Source: Chiridota heheva
Lineage: Eukaryota; Echinodermata; Holothuroidea; Apodida; Chiridotidae
Length of the DNA: 64,000 bases
Reading direction: 5' to 3'
Assembly (NCBI GenBank): GCA_020152595.1
Contig: JAIGNY010001834.1
Location: 378,501 to 442,500 of the forward strand
The first letter of the stretch is position 1, and every line of letters starts with the position of its first letter. The notes beneath the pieces are model-generated. The model was not told the DNA's origin, did no database searches, and saw nothing but the letters and a program-made list of their open reading frames with translations. Shown piece after piece: positions 11,341 through 23,499 of this stretch. A program made the translations under genes and the position numbers.

Positions 11341-11709
11341 ATTTTTATAATTGGCCGGGTCATATGATATGGGTGTCAATTTGCATGGGCATGCGAACCA
11401 TAACGTTTTAGTTTGAAAAAGAATTACCGCTTTCCTAATTGTTTGACAGAATGCTGTGTTTTAATTTTTGAGACAAGGTATAACATGCACTGTAAAAGAA
11501 CATGCATTGCCCATCTGTGTTCATCTAGGTAATATTTTGTAGAAGAAATAATTTGTAATTTCTTTTCATTGAAATACATAAAAAATGTTTTGAAGTACAA
11601 CTACATAGAGATTGTTATGATCTGTTTAGATTGTAACAATCAAATTAAGTGTAGCTGTTCATATACCTGTAAAATGATGTTTGTTTTCTCTTTGTTTTAT
11701 AAACTGCAG
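11341..11709. other. Upstream intron sequence of the TPD52-like gene
   Basis: AT-rich sequence ending in the acceptor TAAACTGCAG at 11709. Earlier exons of the gene, including the conserved coiled coil, were not found between here and position 1. Confidence 0.5.
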
Positions 11710-11872
11710 GTATAACAAGACAAAAGTGGGTTTACAGACAGCCAGTCAAAAAACGGGGGCAGCATTCTCATCGTTTGGCTCTGTTGTTTCAAGGAAGTTA
11801 AGCGAGGTTAAGGAATCCAACACCTTTAAATCGTTCGAGGAGAAAGTATCGACGGCAGCATCATCAGTCAAA
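11710..11872 (+). CDS. TPD52-family protein, penultimate coding exon
   Basis: The 163-nt exon lies between an AG acceptor and a GTGAGT donor. It encodes about 54 residues beginning YNKTKVGLQTASQKTGAAF and containing FGSVVSRKLSEVKES and TFKSFEEKV, the conserved C-terminal signature of tumour protein D52/D53/D54. Family members are small coiled-coil proteins linked to vesicle trafficking and membrane binding. The first base completes a codon from an upstream exon. That exon and the coiled-coil part lie outside the window or were not recognised. The last codon is complete, so the next exon joins in phase 0. Which vertebrate paralogue is closest cannot be decided from this fragment. Confidence 0.92.
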
Positions 11873-11948
11873 GTGAGTCATCATCTTTGGTATTTTCTGT
11901 TTTGCCAGTATCCGCTAACAAACCTATTAATGAATATTATGTTAATAG

Positions 11949-12288
11949 GGAGGCAGGTAGGTGAGTCGGCTGAGCGACTGAGATGCTGGAGGTTACAGGT
12001 TTAAGTCCAATGGCGATTTAACCTGCGATTTTTCCACAGATATGCAGAATGATACACCAACATCAAGCGCAGAGGTTTGTCTTCTGCATCACACCTTCTC
12101 CCCCACCCGACAATTGGAAAAAGTGGCCTATGGTTGGGTGGCGCTCACCATCCTTCAGAGGGGATGTAAAGCCGTCAGTCCCAGTGGTAGGAGTTTCACC
12201 TCTTCTGGTTCTCTGCAGTTCTCGAAAAGAGTAGGATGTTAACCTGGTGTTCATCCACTTCTCGTCCTGTCAAATGTCTTGGGTCCAT
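11949..12288 (+). mobile_element. tRNA-derived SINE with CTAT tail
   Basis: The head GTGAGTCGGCTGAGCG resembles an A box. About 35 bp on, GGTTACAGGTTTAAGTCC resembles a B box. The body ends TTGGGTCCAT and passes directly into a (CTAT)n tract, which would be its simple-repeat tail. The 3' half (from GGTTGGGTGGCGCTCACC to GGGTCCA) recurs at about 62310-62460. The element lies in the TPD52 intron. The open frames at 12042-12254 are part of it. Confidence 0.7.
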
Positions 12289-12515
12289 CTATCTATCTAT
12301 GTGACTGTCTATCTATCTATGTGACTATCCATCTATCTATGTGACTATCTATCCATCTATCTATGTGACTATCTATCCATCTATCTATGTGACTATATAT
12401 CCATCTATCTATGTGACTATCCATCTATCTATGTGACTATCTATCTATGTGCCTATCTATCTATCTATGTGACTATCTATCCATTTATCTATGTGACTAT
12501 CTATCTATCTGTATG
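12287..12515. repeat. CTAT tetranucleotide microsatellite interrupted by GTGACTAT
   Basis: Runs of CTATCTATCTATGTGACTAT recur about a dozen times. The tract begins where the SINE ends. Confidence 0.95.
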
Positions 12516-13264
12516 TCTGTGAATTTCACAATGTTGTTTCAGCATAATCATGACCCAGCCAAAGAAGGTCTTGAGCAGAAGTTGCATGTGATTATGGATA
12601 CAGCTTGTATAAACTATTTTATAGCAGGTTTAATTAGCATTGGTTTATCACGAGCCCATGGAGCTTTCTCACCTCACATTTGACTAGCCTGACTGAACTT
12701 TCTACAAGCCCTTTTCTTGACGTCTCACATAAACATACAGGAATCATTCTGAATATATGACTAGCCTGATGGAGTGATTGAAATGCTGCTAGCCCGTATG
12801 TAAAATCAAGTACATGTATCTCCGGGCTAGAGGGCTTTGCTAATTTCAACCTGCTAAATAAGCAGATTGTTTAGGCTTTGTGTACAAAAAACGCCATAGG
12901 TAATTTCACCCTCATTTTCTGCTTAGGTATGATTGTATAACGTGACTTGTAAGGTATAGCAAGGAGATGGTGAAATGGGATATGGCTTTCGTACAGTAGG
13001 TATTGCAGACGTATTGTAGATCAGTCATGTTATACAACTTCACAGGATCTGTACATGTACGATTTTTGCATAAATTTGTTAGTGTATGTAACATATCTGA
13101 AATATACATGGATTTATATCAAATCTGTCACCCACACAGCCCCACCACTGCCAACTCCACCATTCAACCACACACTAACCTCCTCAGGCATAACTCCACC
13201 TAACTTTCACATTTGCATCATGTTTCATTAATTTGAACCTTTCTGACACAATTTTGCTATGCTG

Positions 13265-13600
13265 AGCGAGGTCCCCCCTTTTCAATTTGGTCCAACAAAA
13301 ATTACACTTTACCCTTGTCGGACTGAAATTGAGGGAAGCACAGGTCCCCTCTCCAATCCCATTCTACCAGGGTTACACTTAACCATGTTCAGACTGAAAT
13401 TAAGTGAAGCTCAGGTCTCTTTCCAGTCCTGTCCTACCAGGGTTACACGTAACCCTTGTTGGACTGAAATTAAGTGAAGCATATGTTCCATTTTCTGGTC
13501 CTGCATGGTCCAACAAGGGTTACACTTAACAATTGCAGGACTGAAATTGTGAGTGATGGGCAGGTCCCTTCCACTCCCCCCGGTCAACAAAGGTTACATT
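13265..13600. repeat. Imperfect ~75-bp tandem repeat, four to five units
   Basis: Units share AGGGTTACACTTAACC, GGACTGAAATTAAGTGAAGC and a CCAGTCC-like spacer. The array lies in the TPD52 intron, ending about 80 bp before the last exon. Confidence 0.75.
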
Positions 13601-13682
13601 TTCCAATTTGACCCCTACCCACACCACCCTTTACAACACTACTCATCAAACATTTTGTCAATCTTTTCTCTTTTTCTCCCAG

Positions 13683-13811
13683 ACAAAAGTCACAGGAGCC
13701 CCGAAAGAGTCAACTTTTGACGAAGCCCTGCAAGAAAGCTCGGTTGAATCTGGAAAAGACCTTCTGGACTCACCGACCACTGACAACATTCCACTTAACT
13801 CAGACTCCTAG
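13683..13811 (+). CDS. TPD52-family protein, last coding exon
   Basis: After the acceptor TTCTCCCAG the frame runs for 42 codons to a TAG at 13809-13811. It starts TKVTGAPKESTFDEALQESS and ends in an acidic and serine-rich tail (NIPLNSDS). It joins the previous exon (11710-11872) in phase 0 across an intron of 1810 bp. The short variable tail after the FKSFEEKV block is typical of the TPD52 family. The tail itself is poorly conserved, so this assignment rests mainly on phase, position and a clean acceptor. Confidence 0.85.
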   Translation, partial: TKVTGAPKESTFDEALQESSVESGKDLLDSPTTDNIPLNSDS

Positions 13812-15253
13812 AACAGTTTATATTGAATGCTTGGTGTATAAGGGTTTACGTGATAGATCAAAGGTCACTGTGAAAATTAATTAGCTTGAAGAAATGCACT
13901 GCTTTTTGTAACTTTGGTGATGTTCACAGTACAATCTGCTGATATCACTTTTGGTGAAGGGTTTATGTAAATTTAAACAAATTGCTTCATTGATGACATT
14001 TTTGAAGCTTTAAACTAATTATGAATTTCATGTGCATGCATCTCCTTTATTCCCCAACTGCCGTTTGTGGGTAATTTCGGGAGTTTAGTAAAACAAACAA
14101 TTGACCAACATTGACCTTTAATGTCACTCATGCACAGTAAATATAAATATTGAATAGATAAATTGTTTACAAAACTAATTAATCTCTGAACAATAAGTGC
14201 AGGTGGTATAGAAATGTGTTTTATAGCAAGGAGGACAGTGGGGATATCTGCATGATTTTTAAGCAGATGTACACGATATAAGGGAGACCATTATCCAAAT
14301 AATGGAAGAACCATATATTTGCTTATTTCTTGAAAGCTGATGTTGTGGGATTTGTAATTGTTTGAGTTTCAATGAGAGTGGCATGAGGCTTATAGGATGC
14401 TATCCCGTGATCCAAGTGTTTGCCAAAATGAAGGTGAAAAATACTTCTACTTGCCTCACATGCCTTACAAACTATATCGCTGACATGGGACACAGTTTAT
14501 TAAGTATTAAACTCAAAAGTATGCTGATATTTTCCCTAATAGTTTTAAGAGAGTGTTTTTTCCTTACTCATCAACTCAAGCACATATTTAAGCTAGTATT
14601 TATTTTAACTGTGATCTTTATTTTCAGAAATTTTATTACTTTCAAATTCTGAGGAATTTTAATAAAAAAAATTAAATGTTCTGTTGTGTGTTTTTTCTAA
14701 TTTAAAAGTTATGAAAAATTCAACAGAAATTTTTTTTCGCATGTAAAAAATTGAACTAAAGGAAATGTGAAAAGTGTTTTCTTTCTAGAATAACTTGTGT
14801 TTTTTTGATAAAATGCAAAAAAAAAAAAACTTTCTGTAGTTTGAATATAGAAATATTGGAAGCAGAAAATGTGAAAAGTTCATTGTCGCTTTAATAAGCC
14901 TCAGCATGCATGTGCAACTCTTCAGGCATATCAGGCAGAGCTTTGCAAGTGGTCTGCTGATATTTGTTTGGAATTGAAATACTGGTTTTTCACTCTTGCT
15001 TATTTATTTAGAGATGTATGCCAAAACGTTCTTACAAAAGGAGTATACATACTCTACATGATAATTAGAGCAGTTGGTGTTTCTGTGAACCAAAGCACTC
15101 TCATTGGTAGAAGTATTTGATGTTGATAAATCTGTATTTATTAAGAAAATATGTGTATCATATGCCTGAGGTGATTTGTGCATTAACTGAAAATGATTGA
15201 CACCAATTTCTCCTAAGGAAAGGTATTGCATGTAAGCAAAGATACTCAACTTG
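13812..15253 (+). other. Probable 3' UTR and flanking DNA of the TPD52-like gene
   Basis: No coding sequence recognised after the stop. AATAAA near 14661, followed by an A-rich stretch, is the first plausible polyadenylation signal, although the true 3' end cannot be told from sequence alone. The 14362-14652 open frame has no family resemblance. Confidence 0.4.
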
Positions 15254-15257
15254 TTAA

Positions 15258-16491
15258 AGGAGCACTTGGTTGAAATGTGAGTGCATACTATTCTGGAGTC
15301 GAGTATATTTAAACACACTTTTCAGGTGATGGATGGTGGTACTGATAGGAATGTTCAAATTAACAATTATTGCCAATGATTTTCTTGATTGGTTTAGTGG
15401 TCAAGCATTTTCATCTTATATGAAAGGGAATTTCAAAAGAAACAAAATGGTGAAGAAAGCGTGTCAAAAATGTTATCCGTTAAGGAAGTATTCAAGTATA
15501 AAAGGTTTTGGATAATTTCTGTAAAAACGACTGAAATTAGACTTGTGATGTCACAGCCTCAGATTCCTCCGAGTCTTTATGTATTTTAAAGAAAGTTTAT
15601 TTAATTATTTTACTATTTAAATTATTTTTTCCTCAAACTTTCTTCAGGTGGTATATAATAATTACCCTTCCTAGATTCAGTTTGACTACTTTTTGACATA
15701 TCTAATGGTTTTTAAGCCACAAAATCACCGGACAAAATATGATAGAATCATAAAGAATTTGAGGAATCTGAGGCTATGACAGCACAATTAGTGATGTTGA
15801 TTTTGTAATTAATACACTAAATGATTAATCTCTAAAATTTGCGAGCGATTAGCAATTTAACTCAAAATGCACTAGCCTGGAAATTAGGTAGTCAATCCCC
15901 ATTTAGTTATTTTGTGGAACTACTGTACCTGTCTAACGCTGAATAGGGACTGACAAAAATGCTTCCTGTGATTCTCATTTCTAGGCAGCAAGAAGGAAAA
16001 AACACAATATAGCAAGGGATCTAGAAAAACAAAATTGTTTTAGCAATAAATAAAAGAAAGAGAAGAATTCAAAGAATTAATCGCATGATTGTACCTTTTA
16101 TTTTGTTATTGGTGCTAATGTGGTAGATTTGCAAATGTGATAGATTTGCGATTAATCTCTTTTGTTGGTTTAACTAAATGTTGAATAAGATTTGTAAGTG
16201 ATTAACGATTAATTGCTAATCGTCAACAATTCTTAATCACAACTAGTATGATTTTAGTCGTTTCTACACAAATGATACCAAACTTTAAACTTAAATATCT
16301 CCTTAACGGCTTAAGATTGTGAATGCTTTCTTCACCATTTTGTTTCTTTTGAAGTTGGTTTTTTTTTTTTTTTTTTTTATGATATAAACATGCTTGACCA
16401 TTACTAATTTCTTAAGTAAGAGTTTTAAAGGCATGAGTATCAAAATAAGACTTGTTTTATTTCTTAATCTACTTTTCGACCGAGAGCCCCT
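15258..16491. mobile_element. TTAA-flanked composite inverted-repeat transposon, copy 1
   Basis: Flanked by TTAA at 15254-15257 and 16492-16495. The ends are AGGAGCACTTGGTTGAAA and, in reverse complement, AGGGGCTCTCGGTCGAAA. Inside is a second inverted repeat: AAGAAACAAAATGGTGAAGA near 15440 is mirrored by TTCACCATTTTGTTTC near 16330. Central markers (AATATGATAGAAT, TCTAATGGTTTTTAAGCCAC) recur in other copies. There is no transposase. A TTAA duplication is typical of piggyBac-type transposition, so a piggyBac-mobilised non-autonomous element is a reasonable inference. Confidence 0.65.
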
Positions 16492-16756
16492 TTAATGTAT
16501 TATTAGAAGTCTAGGTATGAAAATTAACGCTAAGAATAGATAATGTGAATTCACTATCATATTGTTTATGGCCATCATAAGATAATACTCTAATCATATC
16601 CATCTTGACCTTTGACCTGCCAGCATGTGACATGTTTGAACGGTACTGTACTTTGTATTTATTATTGAGGACAACAGATATTGCTCGAATATAAATGTGA
16701 ACCTCTGTTCAAACTAATGTTACTGCTTTAGTAATAATTGAAGAGAAATGTTCTTT

Positions 16757-16845
16757 GTTTATTGATTGATTTAGAAGTTATTGATTGATTTAGAAGTTAT
16801 TGATTAATTTAGAAGTTATTGATTAATTTAGAAGTTATTGGTGAA
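16757..16845. repeat. 21-bp tandem repeat, about four copies
   Basis: The unit is close to AGTTATTGATTGATTTAGA. Confidence 0.85.
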
Positions 16846-18649
16846 TTTCATTGTTTTAAAAAGAAACAATTGAAGAACTATTTTGAATTATTTTCTGCTT
16901 TAACAAAAGTGCCTAATAGATATTGCAGCATGTGCTACTCCTGATCCTAATCCTTGTGCATTTTGACTGATATGAAGTAAACTGATTATGTCAATGGTAT
17001 GTGCTGCACGTTTGTGTACTATATTACCATGTTTGAGATTTAGTCTTCACATACTTGAAACAGTGGTACCGAGAATTGTATTTTTGAAAAGAATTATGTT
17101 CTGAAAAGATGGGTCGTTAAATTCAATATGAAATTTGCTCGGTTTTTGGACTATTTTGATCAAGCCTCTTTTTGTGAAATGTTTGATGTAGTCAAGTTAA
17201 AGGTGTATGCCTAGTTCAAGCTATGCCCCACACATTTCGTACCTCCCGCAGAGTGATGATAGTTTGGAGAAAATGGAGGTCATGCCTAGTTCAAGTCATG
17301 CCCCACACATTTCCTCCCTCCCGCATAGTGATGATAGTTTAAAGAAAATGGACGTCAAAGATTTTTTAAATTTTCGAATTTATTTTTCATTGTGATTCTG
17401 AAGAGTATAATAGTATATTTATCCCTTGTTGAAGAGGGCAGAAGATAAAGGTTTTGAAAGTTATTACGAAATTGTATTTATTACTTTTTTTTTACGTTTA
17501 ATCAGTCCCAAAGACATTTGCCAGTATGCGGTATTGATGTACCAATTTAAGGTAATACAAAATGACAATCGTCACTATGCGAAGAGGGATGATTTATGGG
17601 ATTATATTACAATTGCTCTCCAAATGAAATTAGTTATCTCTCCCATCAAAGTTGTGTAGGTATGACCAAGTAAAATAAAGATATGTAGTTGAAGTCATAT
17701 ACAATGCTTGGAATTAATATTGGAGAGGATTAAAAAATCATCTAACAAAGCAATGCCGCTGTAGCGACAGATACAGAGCAAATGTCAATACATGTGGAAG
17801 GACTGAACAACTAAGGACATGCCTTGAAAATAGTTCCTCGTAAAAGTAATCCAGACCTTTTTGTATTTTTGATGTTAATTCTGTTAAAAACTTCTTTCGA
17901 AGTAATAACCAGCTGAAATGTACAGTCTAGCATATGTTTACGATATTATATCTTCTTTCGATGAAAAATGCATGTGCATTTGTATATGTGTGCCTATTTT
18001 TCAGTGTAATTCATTCAGTATTAATTTTTATGAGAGTTGGGCGAGGTACTGCAATATAAGATCTTTCAAAACCTGAATGTGGTAGCTCAAAATGAACTCC
18101 CTTATTGATTTGGTGTAAAATTCTAATTCCTTGGTGTAACGGTTTCTCTGCATGAATTACGTTACTTGATTGTTTTTAACTTGGTGTACTTGTGAATGTA
18201 TTTTGAAGAACATTCCATTATAAGGAGAGGAAGATTTGTTTTTATATAAAGTAGCGATGCTGGAACTAATTAAAATGAGCAAAACCCTTGAATTCTGTTA
18301 TACTAGTGCAGGAGAATGTGAGTAGTATTTCTTATTCAATGAAATGATGGAATTTTGAATGTGAAATGCAATGTTTACCACCTTTTTGACATTTCAGATG
18401 CCTGATGTGAAAATCACAGACTGAAAAATTGGAAAGGTGTGACTATGTTGAAATACATAATTGTTTGTGATTTTTGATGTAGTTTGGTTTTGTTAATTGG
18501 GTGGGTATTCAGGGTGCATTGGATAGGAAATCTAGCAACATATTTGGTATTTCTTGAAATCAAGATGGTAAACATTATTTTAAGGAACCCTTGCAAATAA
18601 CATGTGTAATTCATGAACTGTTGGGTACTTGTATGTGTATTTAAACTTG
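16846..18649. other. Gene-free stretch
   Basis: AT-rich DNA with no recognisable exon apart from a duplicated segment at 17205-17350 (separate entry). An AATAAA lies near 17673 but cannot be tied to a gene. Confidence 0.45.
17205..17350 (+). repeat. Direct duplication of a ~75-bp segment that stays open
   Basis: Two copies of ATGCCTAGTTCAAG...ATGATAGTTT...AAAATGGA lie head to tail. The frame at 17207-17395 reads through both as a 25-residue repeat with PSSS-APHIS and SDDSL. No family is recognised, and a chance open frame is the simplest reading. Confidence 0.6.
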
Positions 18650-18720
18650 ATTTGAAGCTCAGTGGTAGAGAGTGTAACAGTGTTAATTCAACGGTACTGG
18701 GTTCGATACCTAACAAAATA
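18650..18720 (+). mobile_element. tRNA-like sequence, probably a SINE head or tRNA pseudogene
   Basis: AGCTCAGTGGTAGAG (18656-18670) matches a tRNA A box and GGTTCGATACC (18700-18710) matches a B box at the normal distance. No convincing acceptor stem pairs across 18645-18725, and the anticodon arm is not clear, so this is not called as a functional tRNA. Confidence 0.5.
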
Positions 18721-20925
18721 TGTAGCTCTCGTAACACTGAATTGTTCAAATAGTTTGTCATGGTAGTACTTCTCCTTTAATCAGGTTTAAAGGGAGTTCG
18801 TTAAAATGATCTGCACTACCTTCTTTGTCAAATCTTTCATGTACTTCTGAGGTTGTATATTTAGTTAGGTGTTGAAGTAAAATATTGTAAGAACTTCAGT
18901 TCGACCAAACAATCTTTCTCTTTAAGAAGCGCACTTTGGTATTTTTTTGCTACCTGTATAATCTTGCACATAATTAAGTATTACAATTCTCAACATTGTC
19001 TTCGTATTTTTGTATATTATGAAATAAATGTGTGAAATTTTAGCATTTATTAGCTGTAGAAATATTGGTAGTTGAATTGAGAGCTGTAGTGCGGACGACA
19101 GAGATGGGGGGTTGGGGGGGTTGTATAGTTTCAAACCGTTTTTTTTTTTTATTTCTCTGCAAAAAAATAATTAGATAGATAAAAATGATAGTAAAACTTG
19201 ATGTTTTTGTACTAACAAAATTATTCCCAAATCACAAGGTTTCCCCCTTAAGCCAGCTTCTGTGACAAAATAATATTCACCAACCAACTATTTCCCCCAG
19301 CCTCCACTTCATAGCACCCTCCCAATTTAAATTACACTCTACCATGACTGACCACTTGCTATATATAAAGGCCTTATATTGCCATTTTTATTTGTGCATG
19401 TAGTAAAGCATTTGTTCTACTTGTAGTCAAACAATGTTTTCTACTTGTAACATGAATGTTCTACAGAATTCATCTGGTTAATTTTTGGAGCAAAATGTGT
19501 AGTTGTTTTAGTTTGTGAAGTGGTATTTCAGAATTGCTTGTATCCCAATGCAAAATGATTGATTCTCCAGCATGAAAAGAGACAGTCCCAGGACATTCAA
19601 GTTCATGGCATTGTCTCTAGCTGCAGCCTGCAGGATTTGTTAAGTTGCAAGAACCGATACAAAGAACTTATATGAACCAATACAATTACTCTAGGAATGT
19701 TTTCCCAAGATTTTTTTTTTGATGTCACCACCTCCTAAGATAGATACTAGTGATACCATGTCCATGGCTGTTGTTGACAGTATTTGTGATAATAGATATA
19801 TCGACCAATCAGAACTGGCCTTAAATGCAAACTGCTTCTTGTTTTATAACCTTGATAACTGTGGAAAGTTGCTTCTAATATGACAAAGTAAATATAATTA
19901 TATATATAATTTTCTGCATTAATGGACGCTGTAATTGATAAAGAAATATATCATTTTAGGTTATTTAAGTCTTATGCTCTATTGCTATATACCAGTGCTG
20001 GATAAAATATTTTTGGTGTCGGTAAAAGTTAATTGTTTTGTACGAGTTGGCTCCAATGAAATTGGGCGTAATAGATCATATTAATTTAGATTTCTAATTT
20101 GAATTTATATAGCCTTAAAACTAATGTTGTTGTTGAATGTTTTCTGTTGGTCATATGACTTAACTGCTGATTTCAATTACAGCTCTATGTCTTTTATTAC
20201 AGCTTTTGTTTTTTCTTTAAAATCTTTGAAAGAGAGTTAATGAATGTTTCTCTTTGCGCAGAGATTTGTGGTTATTTGACTGAATTATTCAAATGTTCTC
20301 ACTTTACAGCATTGACCAGGTTCATGAATGTTGACCTTGAATGTCAAGATTTTAGGGAGGGCCTACACTGGATTGACTTGAGTAACACAAAGACACCCAC
20401 CTGCCCAACATGTTTAGTTTATCCACGATTTAATAGCAAGATGCAAATACAATCTTTCACCACATCAAGTGACATGGCTTGTTCATGACCAGTGACATAC
20501 AGTACTGTAGGTTTAGCCATGACCACAGACTTCTCTGTAGATATGCCTAAACAGTCAGTAATTCCTGGTTTTGACATGGTAACATTTCACCCCTACACAA
20601 AGTGGCATCAGAAGGATCACCAAAAGGGATAACACAACCAGAAAAAATGCTTGGTTGCAAGCTGAAAAATCTCTGGTAAATTATGTTCCCATCAAATCGG
20701 CTACTAAGTAGCTGTCTGAGATTTATTGTTTTCCACATAAATTTCACTTTTTTTTTTTTTTTTTTTTTAAATTTTATTTGATACTTCTCCAATCAATTTA
20801 CCTCCCAGCCAGGATAGAACCCTCTCAAAAAGCAGTCTGCCTTTCCCCATTCATATGCCTTTACACCAGCCAGCATGACTGCAGGAGATGGAAATCATTA
20901 ATTTCAGGCATAAACCAACAATCCA
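18721..20925. other. Gene-free stretch
   Basis: No exon recognised. It includes short poly-T runs (19139, 20750) and open frames with no family resemblance (18922-19134, 20240-20488). Confidence 0.45.
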
Positions 20926-21311
20926 GTGTGGAGTGATTTGAAAGTAAATCCCTGGTCAGGACTTTCAAGACCTGGGTTAGAACCTGTTGTGTTTTTAGGG
21001 TACTTTCATTTCTGCCTCAAGTGCCATAATGTGAAAAGAAAAGCTGCATTAAAGCACTTCAGGACACTCAGTAGGGGAAAAAAGAGAAGGAGGTACTCTT
21101 ACCAGAATAGAAAACACAACATTAACCTTTAAAAAAACAAAGGCAATGCATTAGAAACATAAAAAGAAGACCATTTTCAAGTATAATTTCCTCTTTTCAA
21201 TTTTATTGAAAAGGTAACAAACTTGTTTACACAGTGTCCAAAATATGAAAAAAATATTTATATTTGAACTTTCTACTTTCGATTTTGAATTTTGTTTAAA
21301 CAATTTTTTAA

Positions 21312-22122
21312 AGGAGCTGACAGCCGAGAAGTAAGGGGGTATTTATTCTTAAGTCTCAAGAAAATTTAAACAAAATTTGTGTGCATGTGATGGTACTAAA
21401 ACTTTTGATGAATGTTTCAAATTAATCAATTATTTGTAATGGATACTTTTAGAAGATTAGTTCAGGGGTCCAGCAAGTCCATCTTATATGAGAGAGTTGA
21501 AACGAAACTAAAAAGTGAAGAAAGCATTCATGAATCTTATTCCGTTAAGGAGATATTTAAGTTTACAGTTTGGTATCATTTTTGAAGAAACGTCTGAAAT
21601 CAGACTAGTTGTGATGTCACAGCCTCAGATTTCTCAAATTCTTTATGTATTCTATCATATTTTGTTCTGTGATTTTGTGGCTTAAACACTAAAGTGAGGG
21701 GATATGTCAGAAATTTAAGCAGAATCTACGAGTAAGGGTGATTATAATTTACCATCTGAAGAAAGTTCAAGATAGTAAAAAAAGTGAAATGACTTTTCTT
21801 TAAAATACTACTTTCTTTAAAATACATAAACAATCATTAAGAAAGTGAGGATGAGGGAGCTAACCTTCCATAGTAGACTTACTACACCAGTCATTTCTAC
21901 ACAAATAAGGTAGAACTTTAAACTGGAATATCTCCTTAACAGAACAAGATTTTTAAATGCTTTCTTGACCATTTTGTTTCTTTTAAAATCCTCTTTCGTG
22001 TCAGATAAACTTGCTTGACCCCTGAAATAATCCTTTTAAGTAATTCACAAGTATCAAAAATTAGATAAGTGTTACAAAAGTCCCTTGACTTAGCAAAAAA
22101 GACTTTTCGGCAACCAGCGTCT
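21312..22122. mobile_element. TTAA-flanked composite inverted-repeat transposon, copy 2
   Basis: Flanked by TTAA at 21308-21311 and 22123-22126. The outer ends are AGGAGCTGACAGCCGAGAAG and, in reverse complement, AGACGCTGGTTGCCGAAAAG. A long inner inverted repeat of about 140 bp is clear: TTCAGGGGTCCAGCAAGT at 21463 is mirrored by ACTTGCTTGACCCCTGAA near 22010. The linkers between outer and inner ends resemble those of copy 1 (15258-16491), so the two are one family rather than an accidental nesting. Confidence 0.75.
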
Positions 22123-22879
22123 TTAAGATACGAGACAATGGTACATGGTATTGCTTCTTTATACCAGCTATTTAAAAGACTTTTCTGAAGCTGAATGACA
22201 ATTCTGGATAGTATTGAGTGTCATACTTCCATAGGGGACAGCTGGGGATCTGTTTCTACCATTCTCAAGTGGGAGTAATGTAAAACAAAGTACATAGTTT
22301 GGAAACATTTTGTGACCTCACTGTATTCTGAACAGTTTGTGTCATTAAATGCTTGTATATATATGTTGCATATCTTGGTCAAACTTATGACCACCCAACC
22401 CAGCCTCCAAGATAATAGAGAACATTCCTTTTAAAGCAGAACATTTCTATTTGACATAATTGCTTTCACACTTGAGTGCTAATTATGTCAAGAAGTTCAA
22501 TCCTCCAAAAATCTGACGCTCATTTTTAACTTTTCAGCAAACTTGTAATGGCAAAAACACTTTTGAAGACATCTTAGAACAGCATGTCATCGGTGTATAC
22601 TAACACCTTGACACTGGGTGGTGGTAGCTTTCGAGAGGTCAATTTATACATGATGATCCAATGGGCCTATTAAAAACTTATCCAGAAACCCCTTGGCACT
22701 GAAACCACAATTTATCTACTGTACCAATTATCATCCTACAAAAGTAGTGTTTATTCTTTCTCTTGAAGTCCTCCAGACACTAAATGGAGAAAACTATTAG
22801 TGAATCGAATGGTTGGCTAGGCCCAGAAAATTTCATCTCCAAACCTCAATGCACTAAAAAAGGACTGTGTAGCTGTGTC

Positions 22880-23283
22880 ATTAAGAATTTTTGGCCCTTA
22901 GACCCCTCCAACCGGACAACCCCTCAATTTTCTCAAAATCAGGGTAATCCACACCAGACTCTTCACAATTCATTGACTAGCATCCAGCTATTGTTACACC
23001 ATACACAAGACAGGGGTAATATATACCTTCTTAACTGACAACATCTTCATAGTCTATTCACATTTCACTTGTTAGCAACCAGCTACTGTTACACTGTACA
23101 GAATAGGTCATTCGGCTTGTCTTCGGCTCAAGACACATAAGTGCTGTTCAGTGATGTGATTGAGATTAGTCCTTGGCAGAGCCTAAATACAAAATATTAT
23201 ATTATATGCTTGGGAGGACTTTGTGCAAAACCCATGAATGATTGATGGACCATTCCTAGTAATGATGGTTATTTCATCATGTA
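22880..23283. repeat. Dispersed ~400-bp repeat, copy A (copy B at 31206)
   Basis: Begins ATTAAGAATTTTTGGCCC and continues through TTCATTGACTAGCATCCAGC and GAGGACTTTGTGCAAAACCC. It matches 31206-31622 along its length with small indels. No coding capacity. Confidence 0.85.
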
Positions 23284-23499
23284 TAGCCAGCAATTTAGTT
23301 TGCTTACATTCACTGTGGTTAATCAAGCATTGGTGTTAATGAAAGAGTCCAGGAGAGTGAGACTTAGTGGATGACAGGGTTTGAAATATGATCTCCTGAC
23401 TTGTTCCATTTGCCAATCGGAACTTAGGGTTGGAAAGTAAGAGGCCTCTTGGATCATCATGTAGAAACACTTGCTTTAAAGGAGTGGTCCCGCAAGACG

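Noticed and set aside
12447-12683. Membrane-like peptide starting MCLSIYLCDYLSIY
   Set aside because: Its N-terminal half is the CTAT microsatellite and the rest has no family resemblance or splice support.
16360-16380. Poly-T run as a polymerase III terminator
   Set aside because: It lies inside the TTAA-family element and no internal promoter precedes it.
18650-18720. Functional tRNA gene
   Set aside because: A and B boxes are present but I could not pair a 7-bp acceptor stem or place an anticodon loop.
20926-21000. Second tRNA-like SINE head (CTGGGTTAGAACC)
   Set aside because: Only a B-box-like word is present; no A box at the right distance and no body shared with another locus.
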